Source: JAJTFW01 sp903922455 (lineage in GTDB: Bacteria > Bacteroidota > Bacteroidia > AKYH767-A > OLB10). Taken from it: a DNA stretch of 64,000 bases. Numbering within the stretch: position 1 is the stretch's first letter; every line of letters begins with the position of its first letter. The stretch lies in NCBI GenBank assembly GCA_943329665.2, contig CALQEU020000002.1, forward strand, positions 186,001 through 250,000. The letters run 5' to 3'. Shown here piece by piece: positions 27,583-36,278 of the stretch. Made by a program: the position numbers and the translations under genes. The notes under the pieces were generated by a model. That model ran no database searches. It was given only the letters and a program-made list of their open reading frames with translations, and was not told where the DNA came from.

Positions 27583-29142
27583 TTACTCTACACCAATCCA
27601 CAAAAACACATCGGCTTTTGTTAGTGGCTGTAAGTGACCTTTCCATTTAAAATCTTTTAGTCGCATTTGAGCGGGATCGGTTTCTTTTACTGGAAAAAGG
27701 GTGGCATCGGCTTTGTTGATGAGTGAAATTTTGCTGACTTTATTTTCTTTGATGCGAATGAGCATATTACTACAATCGGCTTGATTAACACCTGTAATTT
27801 GTTGCTTTTTGTTACGGATGTAGTATATCGATTGACCGTTTCCGGTCACGTCTATCGTGCTTAATTTATTATCTACAAAATAGCCAATCATTTCCCGCCC
27901 TTTAATTTGATTGAAACGCAAAGAATCTTCGAAGCCTGCAATAAATGAATGGGAATACAAATTCATTCTCTTGATTTCACTTCCCACTAACAACAATGAA
28001 ATTTTATCAGCAGTAAGTTGATTGTTGTTGCTCCATAAAACAGGATTCGTATAAAACCAAATCGTTGAATCAACAGAACTGTAAACTAAAGAATCGCATT
28101 GCCCTTGCAAATCAGTCTTAAAAATACGAACATGATGGTATGCGAAGTACGTTTTTTGTTCGGTAGCGGTATCTTGCTTCGCATATAGGGTATCGGCATG
28201 CATGTAAAGTGAATCTACTTCAAAAGCTTTGGTGAGCAAACCATTTCCAGTCACGAATGAGATTCCAGTAATTTCATTGAGCCATGCATAATCACCACTG
28301 ATAATAACTTTTTGATTGGTATCGACAAGCTGTACATTATTATAAGCGATTCCAATTTTTTCAATACGATCATACAAGATACTGTCACCACTCAATCTAT
28401 TTTCCTTCGATTCAATATATGCATTCTTGCTGAATCTGGACTTCTCGGTTTTGGTATTGTACCATCCATTCTCGCAGTAAATATGAGCGCTGTCGGTTCC
28501 CGTACTGTAAATATGCGACGGACCAAAGAAATAAGTAGTAGACGATGGTGTATGATATTTTAATGTATCACTATACATCTTATACTTAGGATTGGTAAGC
28601 ACCACACTATCTTTGAAAAACACCATTCGATCCTTCGAATAATAATATCCTTTTTTACTAGTGAGCACATTGTCTTTATCCACAACCTTCCCTCCTACTT
28701 GATAATTGCCAATATCCTTTTCTGTGTCGTATTGCATAGCGGTGGTGGTCAATTCCATCTTCCCATCCGTCATTCGAACTACTTCACCCGTCACATCGGC
28801 ATTTTTGGTATTGCCATCATAATGGACAAAGTCGCCATACAATTTTGCGCTTGGCCCTTCAATACGAATCGTTCCATACGCATCAATACTATTCGTGCTT
28901 TCGTAAAACAAAGCACTGTCACAATACATATACGTGTTTTCCTGTTTGAAAATTACATCGCCTACTAATCGGCGTACTTCGATGCCATCAATTTTTACAC
29001 CTTCTAAACTACCAGCTTGAACAATTTCTATTTGCTTCGCTTGTTGCGCAAAAGATGAATTAATATTCCATCCAAAAAACAGTAAAAACAAAAATAGTTT
29101 ACCGCTATTCCTTCGAAGCAGTAAATTATTTTTTTTCATCAT
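27583..29142 (-). CDS. OstA/LptA-like outer-membrane biogenesis protein
   Basis: A 519-residue exported protein from ATG 29142. ATG 29139 is equally possible, and an upstream TTG is unlikely. A signal peptide ends near SSFAQQ. Two OstA-type beta-jellyroll segments (about residues 20-170 and 200-340) contain repeated 'Y/F ... G ... V' strands like LptA/LptD N-domains, which carry lipopolysaccharide across the periplasm. Bacteroidota encode such OstA-like proteins in addition to LptD. A direct LPS-transport role is inferred from the family. Confidence 0.8.
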   Translation of the reverse strand: MMKKNNLLLRRNSGKLFLFLLFFGWNINSSFAQQAKQIEIVQAGSLEGVKIDGIEVRRLVGDVIFKQENTYMYCDSALFYESTNSIDAYGTIRIEGPSAKLYGDFVHYDGNTKNADVTGEVVRMTDGKMELTTTAMQYDTEKDIGNYQVGGKVVDKDNVLTSKKGYYYSKDRMVFFKDSVVLTNPKYKMYSDTLKYHTPSSTTYFFGPSHIYSTGTDSAHIYCENGWYNTKTEKSRFSKNAYIESKENRLSGDSILYDRIEKIGIAYNNVQLVDTNQKVIISGDYAWLNEITGISFVTGNGLLTKAFEVDSLYMHADTLYAKQDTATEQKTYFAYHHVRIFKTDLQGQCDSLVYSSVDSTIWFYTNPVLWSNNNQLTADKISLLLVGSEIKRMNLYSHSFIAGFEDSLRFNQIKGREMIGYFVDNKLSTIDVTGNGQSIYYIRNKKQQITGVNQADCSNMLIRIKENKVSKISLINKADATLFPVKETDPAQMRLKDFKWKGHLQPLTKADVFLWIGVE

Positions 29143-29263
29143 GTCAGAAGAATTATTCAATAGGGTAAGAAGAAATTATCTATTCGATTTGAAATTTATT
29201 TTTGCGATAGCTATCATCATTTGAACACAGCCATCTAAAAAAAATCAACCTTTAAGTTACAAA

Positions 29264-30544
29264 TTAAAAAGCAACTTCTTTACGCATCAACGTTTGTTTA
29301 CGATCTGGTCCAACGGAAATGATCGTGATTGGAAGTCCAGTAGCTTGCTCGATATAATCTACATATTGCATCAAGGCAGCAGGGAGTTGATCGAAATCAC
29401 TTACTTTCATCAAGTCTTCCTTCCATCCTGGAAGTTCATCGTAAATAGGCTCAATTTTTTCGTTGACTACATCATAAGGAACGTGTTCAATCTTTTTTCC
29501 TTTGTATTTGTAGTGCGTACAAACTTTAATGGTATCAAATCCACTTAGCACATCCGATTTCATCATGATTAACTGTGTAACACCGTTCAACATGATGGCA
29601 TATTTCAACGCTGGCAAATCCAACCATCCACAACGACGTGGACGACCTGTCGTAGATCCAAATTCATTTCCATTCTTCCGTAACGTTTCGCCAGTGGAAT
29701 CTTCCAACTCGGTAGGAAAAGGTCCGCTGCCTACACGTGTACAATACGCTTTAAAGATACCATACACCTCACCTATTTTTCCAGGAGCTAATCCAAGACC
29801 TATACAAGTTCCAGCAGTTACCGTGTGCGATGAAGTAACAAAAGGATACGAACCAAAATCAATATCCAGCAATGATCCTTGTGCACCTTCTGCTAAGATG
29901 GCCTTATTATTTGCCAAATAATTATTGAGCACATATTCACTATCAATCAACGTTAATTGCTTGATGGCTTCAACACCTTCAAAAAATGCAGGCTCTAATT
30001 CACTTAAATTATAGTTATAATTATAATGGCCTAACAACTCCGTGTGTTTAGCAACTAAAGTATCATACAAAGACTTAAAATCGGTGTGTTCCAAATCACC
30101 AATACGCAAACCGTTTCTTCCGGTTTTATCCATATAAGTTGGACCAATTCCTTTTAAGGTAGATCCAATTTTCGAAGTGCCTTTCGATGCTTCAGAAGCT
30201 GCGTCAAGCAAACGATGTGTCGGTAAAATAATATGCGCTTTACGAGAAATATATAGATTCTTCTTTACATCCACACCTAACTTTAGCAATGCATCAATTT
30301 CCTTTTTAAAAACCACAGGATCAATCACCACTCCATTTCCGATCACATTTGTTTTTGTAGGATGAAATATTCCAGATGGAATGGTATGCAATACATGTTT
30401 TATCCCTTCAAATTCCAACGTATGTCCCGCATTAGGTCCACCCTGAAATCGTGCTATAACATCATATCGTGGAGTGAGCACATCCACTACTTTTCCCTTA
30501 CCCTCATCGCCCCACTGAAGGCCTAACAATACATCCGCTTTCAT
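29264..30544 (-). CDS. purA: adenylosuccinate synthase
   Basis: A 426-residue enzyme that makes adenylosuccinate from IMP, aspartate and GTP in AMP synthesis. The N-terminal P-loop-like GLQWGDEGKGKVVD (8-21) includes the catalytic Asp13, and NAGHT follows at about 38-42. The TTGRPRRCGW segment of the IMP/GTP site is intact around residues 298-307. It ends 103 bp before the OstA-like gene start. Length and motifs are standard. Confidence 0.98.
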   Translation of the reverse strand: MKADVLLGLQWGDEGKGKVVDVLTPRYDVIARFQGGPNAGHTLEFEGIKHVLHTIPSGIFHPTKTNVIGNGVVIDPVVFKKEIDALLKLGVDVKKNLYISRKAHIILPTHRLLDAASEASKGTSKIGSTLKGIGPTYMDKTGRNGLRIGDLEHTDFKSLYDTLVAKHTELLGHYNYNYNLSELEPAFFEGVEAIKQLTLIDSEYVLNNYLANNKAILAEGAQGSLLDIDFGSYPFVTSSHTVTAGTCIGLGLAPGKIGEVYGIFKAYCTRVGSGPFPTELEDSTGETLRKNGNEFGSTTGRPRRCGWLDLPALKYAIMLNGVTQLIMMKSDVLSGFDTIKVCTHYKYKGKKIEHVPYDVVNEKIEPIYDELPGWKEDLMKVSDFDQLPAALMQYVDYIEQATGLPITIISVGPDRKQTLMRKEVAF

Positions 30545-30602
30545 AGTACTAACAATAAAAGGTTTTCACTTCAACGAGAAGCACACCTACGTTTATTTAA
30601 TT

Positions 30603-30950
30603 TTAATTATTCAATGCTTTCACAGCCAACTCTTCATTGTCGACAACAGAAAACACATTTATCAACTTGGTAATTACCAAGAGCGTTTTAATTTTTTCAG
30701 GAACGGTACAGATTACGGCTTCTCCACCTGATTTACGTGCTGTAGCTAAAATTCCTAACAAGACGTTCAAGCCGGTACTGTTCATATATTTAAAATCGGA
30801 TAAATTAATAATGAAATTCGATCCATCTTTTTCGGAGATTTGATTGATTTCGTCCATTAATTCATTCGCTTGATTCTTTTCAATCAGGTTGCCCTTCAGG
30901 CTGATGAGCGAGTAGGATACTTTGTCTGTGATTTTATATTCGAAGTCCAT
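30603..30950 (-). CDS. STAS-domain protein (anti-sigma factor antagonist type)
   Basis: A 115-residue single STAS domain. Ser58 in DFKYMNSTGL occupies the phospho-acceptor position of SpoIIAA-type proteins, so it could be switched by a serine kinase. No partner kinase or phosphatase is in the window. A -7-like TAACTTTG (minus strand, 30982-30975) lies within the end of the upstream fur-like gene, 24 nt before the start, so it may be transcribed separately. Confidence 0.85.
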   Translation of the reverse strand: MDFEYKITDKVSYSLISLKGNLIEKNQANELMDEINQISEKDGSNFIINLSDFKYMNSTGLNVLLGILATARKSGGEAVICTVPEKIKTLLVITKLINVFSVVDNEELAVKALNN

Positions 30951-30968
30951 ATTTTGTTTTGTTAAAAA

Positions 30969-31487
30969 TCAGGTCAAAGTTATCTGTTTTTTCTTTGTTT
31001 GATGCTCACAATTCTTATTCTCTAAAAGCTTTCTACACTTCCCAAACAGATTTAAACTATGGTGAGTTACTTGAAAATCAAGTATATCCCCCATCATTGT
31101 CTGAATTTGTTGAATACGTGGGTCACAGAACTCCAAAACTTTATCGCAATCGAGGCAGATAAGATGGTCGTGTTGTTTGTAAGTATACGACTTTTCGAAG
31201 AGCGCTAGGTTTTTCCCGAACTGATGCTTTGTTACCAAATCACAAACTAAAAGATGGTCGATTGTATTGTATAAAGTAGCGCGACTCACCACAAATTTTT
31301 TCGCTTTCATCTGCAAGAAAAGAGAATCAATATCGAAATGTTCATCCATGGAATAGATTTCACGTAAGATTGTAAAACGTTCAGGTGTTTTTCTTAATCC
31401 TTCGCGCTCGAGGTAATCGGTAAATACTTTTTGCACCTTCTCAAAAATTTCATCTTGAATGGACGCGGCTTTAGTCGACTTACTCAT
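30969..31487 (-). CDS. Fur-family metalloregulator
   Basis: A 172-residue protein with the Fur winged helix (RKTPERFTILREIY, then SRATLYNTIDHL at about 68-79) and the dimerisation/metal domain. The HDHLICLDCDKVLEF segment supplies the usual His/Cys ligands with one CxxC. The second Cys pair is widely spaced (CRKLLENKNC), unlike a standard CxxC. It could sense iron, zinc or peroxide; the sequence does not decide. It overlaps the RelA/SpoT gene by 4 bp. Confidence 0.88.
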   Translation of the reverse strand: MSKSTKAASIQDEIFEKVQKVFTDYLEREGLRKTPERFTILREIYSMDEHFDIDSLFLQMKAKKFVVSRATLYNTIDHLLVCDLVTKHQFGKNLALFEKSYTYKQHDHLICLDCDKVLEFCDPRIQQIQTMMGDILDFQVTHHSLNLFGKCRKLLENKNCEHQTKKKQITLT

Positions 31488-33733
31488 TTCGTGGTATCAA
31501 TTCGAGTTACGGCTAAAATTCCAGGAACCTTTGCCAATTTTTTCATTAATGTTTTAAGATGCTCTGTATCGTGAACAAATAGCATGATGATTCCTTCAAA
31601 TAATCCGTCGGTGCTTTCAATATTAATTGAACGCATGTTGATGTTTAATTCAGAAGAGATCACTTTTGAAATATTGCTCACTACACCTCTATCGTCCATT
31701 CCCGTGATTTTAATTCCCACTAGGAATGCAATTTGTTGTTGACCGAACCAGCGTGCTTTTACAATGCGATACGCGTAATTCGACATCAGTTGAATGGCGT
31801 TCGGGCAATTTGTTCGATGAATATTTATTCCTTCATTGATGGTAATAAATCCAAACACTTCATCACCAGGAATTGGATTACAACAAGGCGATAATTTATA
31901 ATCAATTTTATCAATTCCCTCTCCGATCACAAGCATATCACTATTCCCACGAATCCCTTTTACTAAATCATCGAACTTTTGCTTATCCGTTTGCTCGGGT
32001 ACTTTCGTAGTAGCAGCTTCTTTCTTATCAAAGAAATCGCGGAGATTTTTCAGGTCGATCGCTCCAAGACCAATTCGGTGATAGAAATCGGTAAGGTTGG
32101 AGACTTTATAAAATATCAAAAGCTCGTTCACATTATAATGTTTGTTATGCATCTTCAAGCTCTTCAACTTTCGCTCGAAAATTTCCTTTCCATCTTCCGC
32201 TAATTTTCTTCTCTCCTCTTTTAAAGCAGCTTTGATTTTAGACTTTGCCTTTGCTGTAACTACGTTCGACAACCAATCGTCTTTTGGATGTTGTTTAGAC
32301 GAAGTTAAAATTTCAATTTGATCACCACTGTTTAACTTACAACTCAGCGGAACGAGTCGGTGATTTATTTTAGCTCCGATGCATTTTTCACCAATGTCGG
32401 AGTGGATCTCAAATGCAAAATCGAGCGCGGTACTTCCTACTGGCAATGTTTTTATTTCACCTTTTGGAGTAAAAACAAAAATTTCATCAGCAAATAAATT
32501 CAACTTAAAATCATCAATAAAATCCAGTGCATTCGACTCAGGACTTTCTAGCAATTCACGAATGCGAGAGATCCATTCATCCAATGCGCTCTCTGTTGTC
32601 TTCTCTTTATACTTCCAATGCGCGGCATAACCTTTCTCAGCAATTTCATCCATACGTCGACTACGAATTTGTACTTCCACCCACTTTCCTTCCTTGCTCA
32701 TCACCGTAGTATGCAAACTTTCATATCCATTTGCTTTCGGTGTACTGATCCAATCACGAAGGCGATCGGGGTTAGGCGTAAAATGATCGGTAACGATGGA
32801 ATAAACTTTCCAGCAATCGGCTTTCTCTGTATCAAGAGGTGAATCAATGATGATGCGAATAGCAAACAAATCATACACTTCTTCAAAGCTCACTTCTTGC
32901 TTTTTCATCTTGGTCCAAATCGAATTTATGGACTTCGGTCGACCTTTTATCTCGTATTTATATCCTTCCTTATCAAGTTCAGTCTTGATGGGTTTTGTAA
33001 AATCTAGAATAAATTTTTCTCTCTCCTTTTTACTCTCTTGCAATTTAAGTGCAATCGATTTAAAAACTTCGGGCTCGGTATATTTCAGAGAGAGATCATC
33101 CAATTCCGTTTTGATGGAATAGAGTCCAAGACGATGTGCTAATGGTGCATATAGATACGCTGTTTCAGAAGCGATCTTCAACTGTTTATCCTTGGGCATC
33201 GAACCCAATGTTCTCATGTTATGCAAACGATCGGCGATCTTAATTAAGATCACTCGCACATCGTCACTCAACGTAAGTAACATCTTCCTGAAATTCTCTG
33301 CTTGCAAAGAAGAAGTGTGATCGAAGACTCCAGAAATTTTCGTTAATCCATCAACGATACCAGCCACCTTCTTATCAAAAAGTTTTTCAATATCCTCTAA
33401 TCTGTACTGAGTGTCTTCCACTACATCGTGCAACAAAGCACAGACGATAGAAACTCCACCCAAACCAATTTCTTCTGCCATAATCATGGCTACAGCTATG
33501 GGATGAAAAATATAAGGCTCTCCACTTTTACGGCGCATATCTTTATGCGCTTCGAGCGATAAATCGAAAGCTTTTCGAATCATCTTCCGATCGCCCTTAT
33601 CCATATTCGCTTTACAAGCGCGCAAAATCGCCCGATAGCGTTTAAGAATTTCTTTCTTTTCGGCTTCCGGGTCAAGTACTATAGGCTCTTCACTGGTATC
33701 GGCTTTTAGGAGAGGTTGATTCGGCTCTGACAT
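31484..33733 (-). CDS. RelA/SpoT-type bifunctional (p)ppGpp synthase/hydrolase
   Basis: A 749-residue Rel protein that makes and degrades the alarmone (p)ppGpp. The N-terminal HD hydrolase includes HDVVEDT (near residue 103), so the hydrolase looks intact. The synthase domain follows (about 240-370), then a TGS domain (about 400-465, FVFTPKGEIKTLPVGSTALDFAF), a central Cys-containing conserved region (SPCCNPIPGDEVFGF) and a C-terminal ACT domain (about 670-749). It is followed by a coupled fur-like gene. A -7-like element abuts its start. Confidence 0.95.
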   Translation of the reverse strand: MSEPNQPLLKADTSEEPIVLDPEAEKKEILKRYRAILRACKANMDKGDRKMIRKAFDLSLEAHKDMRRKSGEPYIFHPIAVAMIMAEEIGLGGVSIVCALLHDVVEDTQYRLEDIEKLFDKKVAGIVDGLTKISGVFDHTSSLQAENFRKMLLTLSDDVRVILIKIADRLHNMRTLGSMPKDKQLKIASETAYLYAPLAHRLGLYSIKTELDDLSLKYTEPEVFKSIALKLQESKKEREKFILDFTKPIKTELDKEGYKYEIKGRPKSINSIWTKMKKQEVSFEEVYDLFAIRIIIDSPLDTEKADCWKVYSIVTDHFTPNPDRLRDWISTPKANGYESLHTTVMSKEGKWVEVQIRSRRMDEIAEKGYAAHWKYKEKTTESALDEWISRIRELLESPESNALDFIDDFKLNLFADEIFVFTPKGEIKTLPVGSTALDFAFEIHSDIGEKCIGAKINHRLVPLSCKLNSGDQIEILTSSKQHPKDDWLSNVVTAKAKSKIKAALKEERRKLAEDGKEIFERKLKSLKMHNKHYNVNELLIFYKVSNLTDFYHRIGLGAIDLKNLRDFFDKKEAATTKVPEQTDKQKFDDLVKGIRGNSDMLVIGEGIDKIDYKLSPCCNPIPGDEVFGFITINEGINIHRTNCPNAIQLMSNYAYRIVKARWFGQQQIAFLVGIKITGMDDRGVVSNISKVISSELNINMRSINIESTDGLFEGIIMLFVHDTEHLKTLMKKLAKVPGILAVTRIDTTK

Positions 33734-33738
33734 TCATG

Positions 33739-33746
33739 CGAAGGTA
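33739..33746 (-). promoter_or_regulatory. candidate -7 element of the RelA/SpoT gene
   Basis: On the minus strand TACCTTCG, one base off TAnnTTTG, lies 5 nt before the ATG. If used, the mRNA would be leaderless. Confidence 0.35.
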
Positions 33747-33784
33747 CGAAAGACTGGAATTTATTCCCAACTCTTCGTAAAAAT

Positions 33785-33915
33785 AGATGTTGGTTGTTGG
33801 CTGCTAGACATTAGATGTTAGACATTGGATGTTGGTCGTGAGGCTTTGCTACCGCAGTTCTGCGGAACAAGTGCTAGTCGCGAGGCTATGCGACAACAAA
33901 TCTGCGAGAGATGTG
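33785..33915. repeat. degenerate intergenic repeat cluster with short hairpins
   Basis: Between dnaN and the RelA/SpoT gene. It contains GATGTTGG/TTAGATG-type degenerate repeats, a perfect dyad CCGCAG-TT-CTGCGG (33852-33865) and a hairpin GTCGC...GCGAC (33877-33894). Related segments occur at 11239-11280 and 27355-27390. Confidence 0.55.
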
Positions 33916-33987
33916 TTGGATATTATTTATAATCAAATCGCGAATCTTCGCAATTAAATCTAAAGTCTAAAATCTAACAGCTAACCT

Positions 33988-35109
33988 CTAGTTCACCATC
34001 ACCGGCATCACCAACATTAGTAAATCCTCATTGGGATCTGACTCTGCTTTGGGTGAAGAAAGTAATCCAGCGCGGTTAGGAAGAGATAGTTCTAACAACA
34101 CATTACCAGAATCAATATTGCTAAGCATATCCTGAATAAAACGAGCGTTGAAAGCAATTTCAATGTCTTTTCCCTCGTAACTACAACTCAAACGCTCATC
34201 AGCATCATTTCCATAATCTACATCTTCTGCAGAAATTTCCACTTGGCTACCTGCAATGCGGAATTTTACTTGATGTGTAGTTTTGTTAGAGAAGATACTC
34301 ACACGACGAATTGCATTTAAAAAACTCAAGCGATCAACTTCCATCTTATTTGGATTATCCAATGGAATAACGGCTTCATAATTTGGATAACGACCATCAA
34401 TCAAACGACAAATCAAACTCACATTATCAAAAGTGAAAAATGCATTAGCTTCATTATAATCGATTTTTACTTGTGTAGTAGTTCCTACCATGGAAGCTTT
34501 CAAAAGTGCTAATGGTTTTTTAGGCATGATAAACGAACTCTCTTTTGAAGAACGAATATCATTACGACGATAACGCACTAAACGATGTGCATCTGTTGCT
34601 ACAAATATGGAACCTTCTTTACTAAACTGACAAAATACACCTGTCATCACAGGGCGCAACTCATCGTTTCCAGTAGCAAACAAAGTATGATTGATTGCAG
34701 CTAATAAAACATCAGACGGCATCTCTATAGTATTTGGCTTATCGATAGCTGGAAGTTTTGGAAAATCTTCACCATTCAATCCGCTCAACTTATACTTTCC
34801 TTTATCGGAACTGATTTCAATATGAAATGTATCTTTTTGAATTTTGAAATTCAGTGGTTCTGCACCAAATGTTTTCAATGTATCCAATAAAATTTTAGCA
34901 GGCACTGCTACTTTTCCACTTTCCTTGCTTTGCACAGAGATAATGGTAGTCATGGTAGTTTCTAAATCAGAAGCCGATGCTTTCAGGCTATCCGGACTTA
35001 ATTCGAAAAGAAAATTCTCAAGGATAGGCAATGGAGTGCTGTTTTGAAGAGCCCCACTAATGAGCTGCAATTGCTTCAATAAGGTATCAGCGTTTACTAT
35101 AAATTTCAT
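33988..35109 (-). CDS. dnaN: DNA polymerase III sliding clamp (beta subunit)
   Basis: A 373-residue three-domain clamp that tethers the replicative polymerase to DNA. The N-terminus (MKFIVNADTLLKQLQLISGAL), the central repeats and the C-terminal end (EDLLMLVMPVMVN) fit DnaN over its whole length. It is not next to dnaA here but downstream of the gldF-gldG-DUF4340 set, an arrangement I recall from other Bacteroidota. A candidate -7 element lies 42 nt before it. Confidence 0.97.
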   Translation of the reverse strand: MKFIVNADTLLKQLQLISGALQNSTPLPILENFLFELSPDSLKASASDLETTMTTIISVQSKESGKVAVPAKILLDTLKTFGAEPLNFKIQKDTFHIEISSDKGKYKLSGLNGEDFPKLPAIDKPNTIEMPSDVLLAAINHTLFATGNDELRPVMTGVFCQFSKEGSIFVATDAHRLVRYRRNDIRSSKESSFIMPKKPLALLKASMVGTTTQVKIDYNEANAFFTFDNVSLICRLIDGRYPNYEAVIPLDNPNKMEVDRLSFLNAIRRVSIFSNKTTHQVKFRIAGSQVEISAEDVDYGNDADERLSCSYEGKDIEIAFNARFIQDMLSNIDSGNVLLELSLPNRAGLLSSPKAESDPNEDLLMLVMPVMVN

Positions 35110-35151
35110 AGGAATATTCTATCTTAAACTCCTTTAACGCAAAGGAATGAA

Positions 35152-35159
35152 CAAATATA
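35152..35159 (-). promoter_or_regulatory. candidate -7 element of dnaN
   Basis: On the minus strand TATATTTG matches TAnnTTTG, 42 nt before the dnaN ATG. No correctly spaced TTG is seen. Confidence 0.45.
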
Positions 35160-35224
35160 GTTGATGCAGCCGTTCTACATGGCTACAACACTACTCACTT
35201 TATTAACAAAAAGCAAAAAAATTG

Positions 35225-36274
35225 CTATTCAAAACGTTGCTGAGCTGGAACTACATCTTTTCCAGGTAAAAAATTGCGTGGATCTTTCAATATTCTATCA
35301 AAATGGAAATATTGACAAACCAGCAAAGAGGTATCATCAGACATAACAGCATAAAACTTATCCAAATCAAACGGTAAATCTTCGCCTTCATGATCTATTT
35401 GCAATCGAGAACCGGGTGTTACTGGCTTTCGGAAACAAGCTAAACTTTTCTCCCCGCCATTGTCCATTTTTACCTTCACAATGCCAAATGGCCCTACTTT
35501 AAAAATAGAGTCTTTTGAAGCCTGCTTAATATCATTATCAATTCTTTCAAAATAAGTTTCTGAAAACGCGCTCAAGAATGTTCTTACCTTATTGATATCC
35601 AATGGACTAATAGGTTGACCATCGATTAATTTTTTCACGATGTAAGTGGTGTCTGCCAACCGCGCTAAATTAAAAGCCCTAATGGGCCGAGCTCTGTCGT
35701 TTATTTCCACATCAACTATACGACGGGGATCAAAGCGAAAAATTGACTTATCTCTCCACTCAGGTTCAGAAGCAAAATACCGGGTAGAAAGAAATCCATT
35801 AAAGCCAGGAATAAAAGTGATGAAGGGAACAGAACTACCTTCCAAGTACATAAATGTACCTAAATTATCCATGGTAGGATGGCCTACATAATAGGTTTTA
35901 ATATTCTCCCCTTTGGAATAGATTTCAATCTTCACTGATTTTGAAGCCATCAACTTCATGGTGTTATTATAAAGATTTTTTCCTACTGGACTACGTACTT
36001 CCACATTCTTAATGGTAGCTAAAAGATTTTGAACTCCATCTTCACGAGCCAAAAATTTACCGTTTACCATCCAACGATTAGGCGCTTCACGTACTAAAGT
36101 TACTGCTCGTCCTTCTTTATCTGCTAAAAAAATCTTATCAATACTGCTTGTATCTGTAACAGCAAAATCTCTCAGCTCTCCTTTGATGGATTTATTAGAT
36201 TCAACATACCAGAGTCCGCAGGCAACGACGGCCAACAACACAAACACGATCAATACTGTTTTATTTTTTTTCAT
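35225..36274 (-). CDS. DUF4340 domain protein, membrane anchored
   Basis: A 349-residue protein with an N-terminal membrane anchor (KTVLIVFVLLAVVACGLWYV, about 5-24) and a long extracytoplasmic part with repeats of the type seen in DUF4340 proteins. It starts 4 nt after gldG and so belongs to the gldFG operon. DUF4340 proteins commonly accompany GldG-like ABC components. Its exact function is not known. Confidence 0.82.
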   Translation of the reverse strand: MKKNKTVLIVFVLLAVVACGLWYVESNKSIKGELRDFAVTDTSSIDKIFLADKEGRAVTLVREAPNRWMVNGKFLAREDGVQNLLATIKNVEVRSPVGKNLYNNTMKLMASKSVKIEIYSKGENIKTYYVGHPTMDNLGTFMYLEGSSVPFITFIPGFNGFLSTRYFASEPEWRDKSIFRFDPRRIVDVEINDRARPIRAFNLARLADTTYIVKKLIDGQPISPLDINKVRTFLSAFSETYFERIDNDIKQASKDSIFKVGPFGIVKVKMDNGGEKSLACFRKPVTPGSRLQIDHEGEDLPFDLDKFYAVMSDDTSLLVCQYFHFDRILKDPRNFLPGKDVVPAQQRFE

Positions 36275-36278
36275 AGAA

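Noticed and set aside
29529..29921. 130-codon antisense gene inside purA
   Set aside because: Shadow frame opposite conserved purA codons with no motif of its own.
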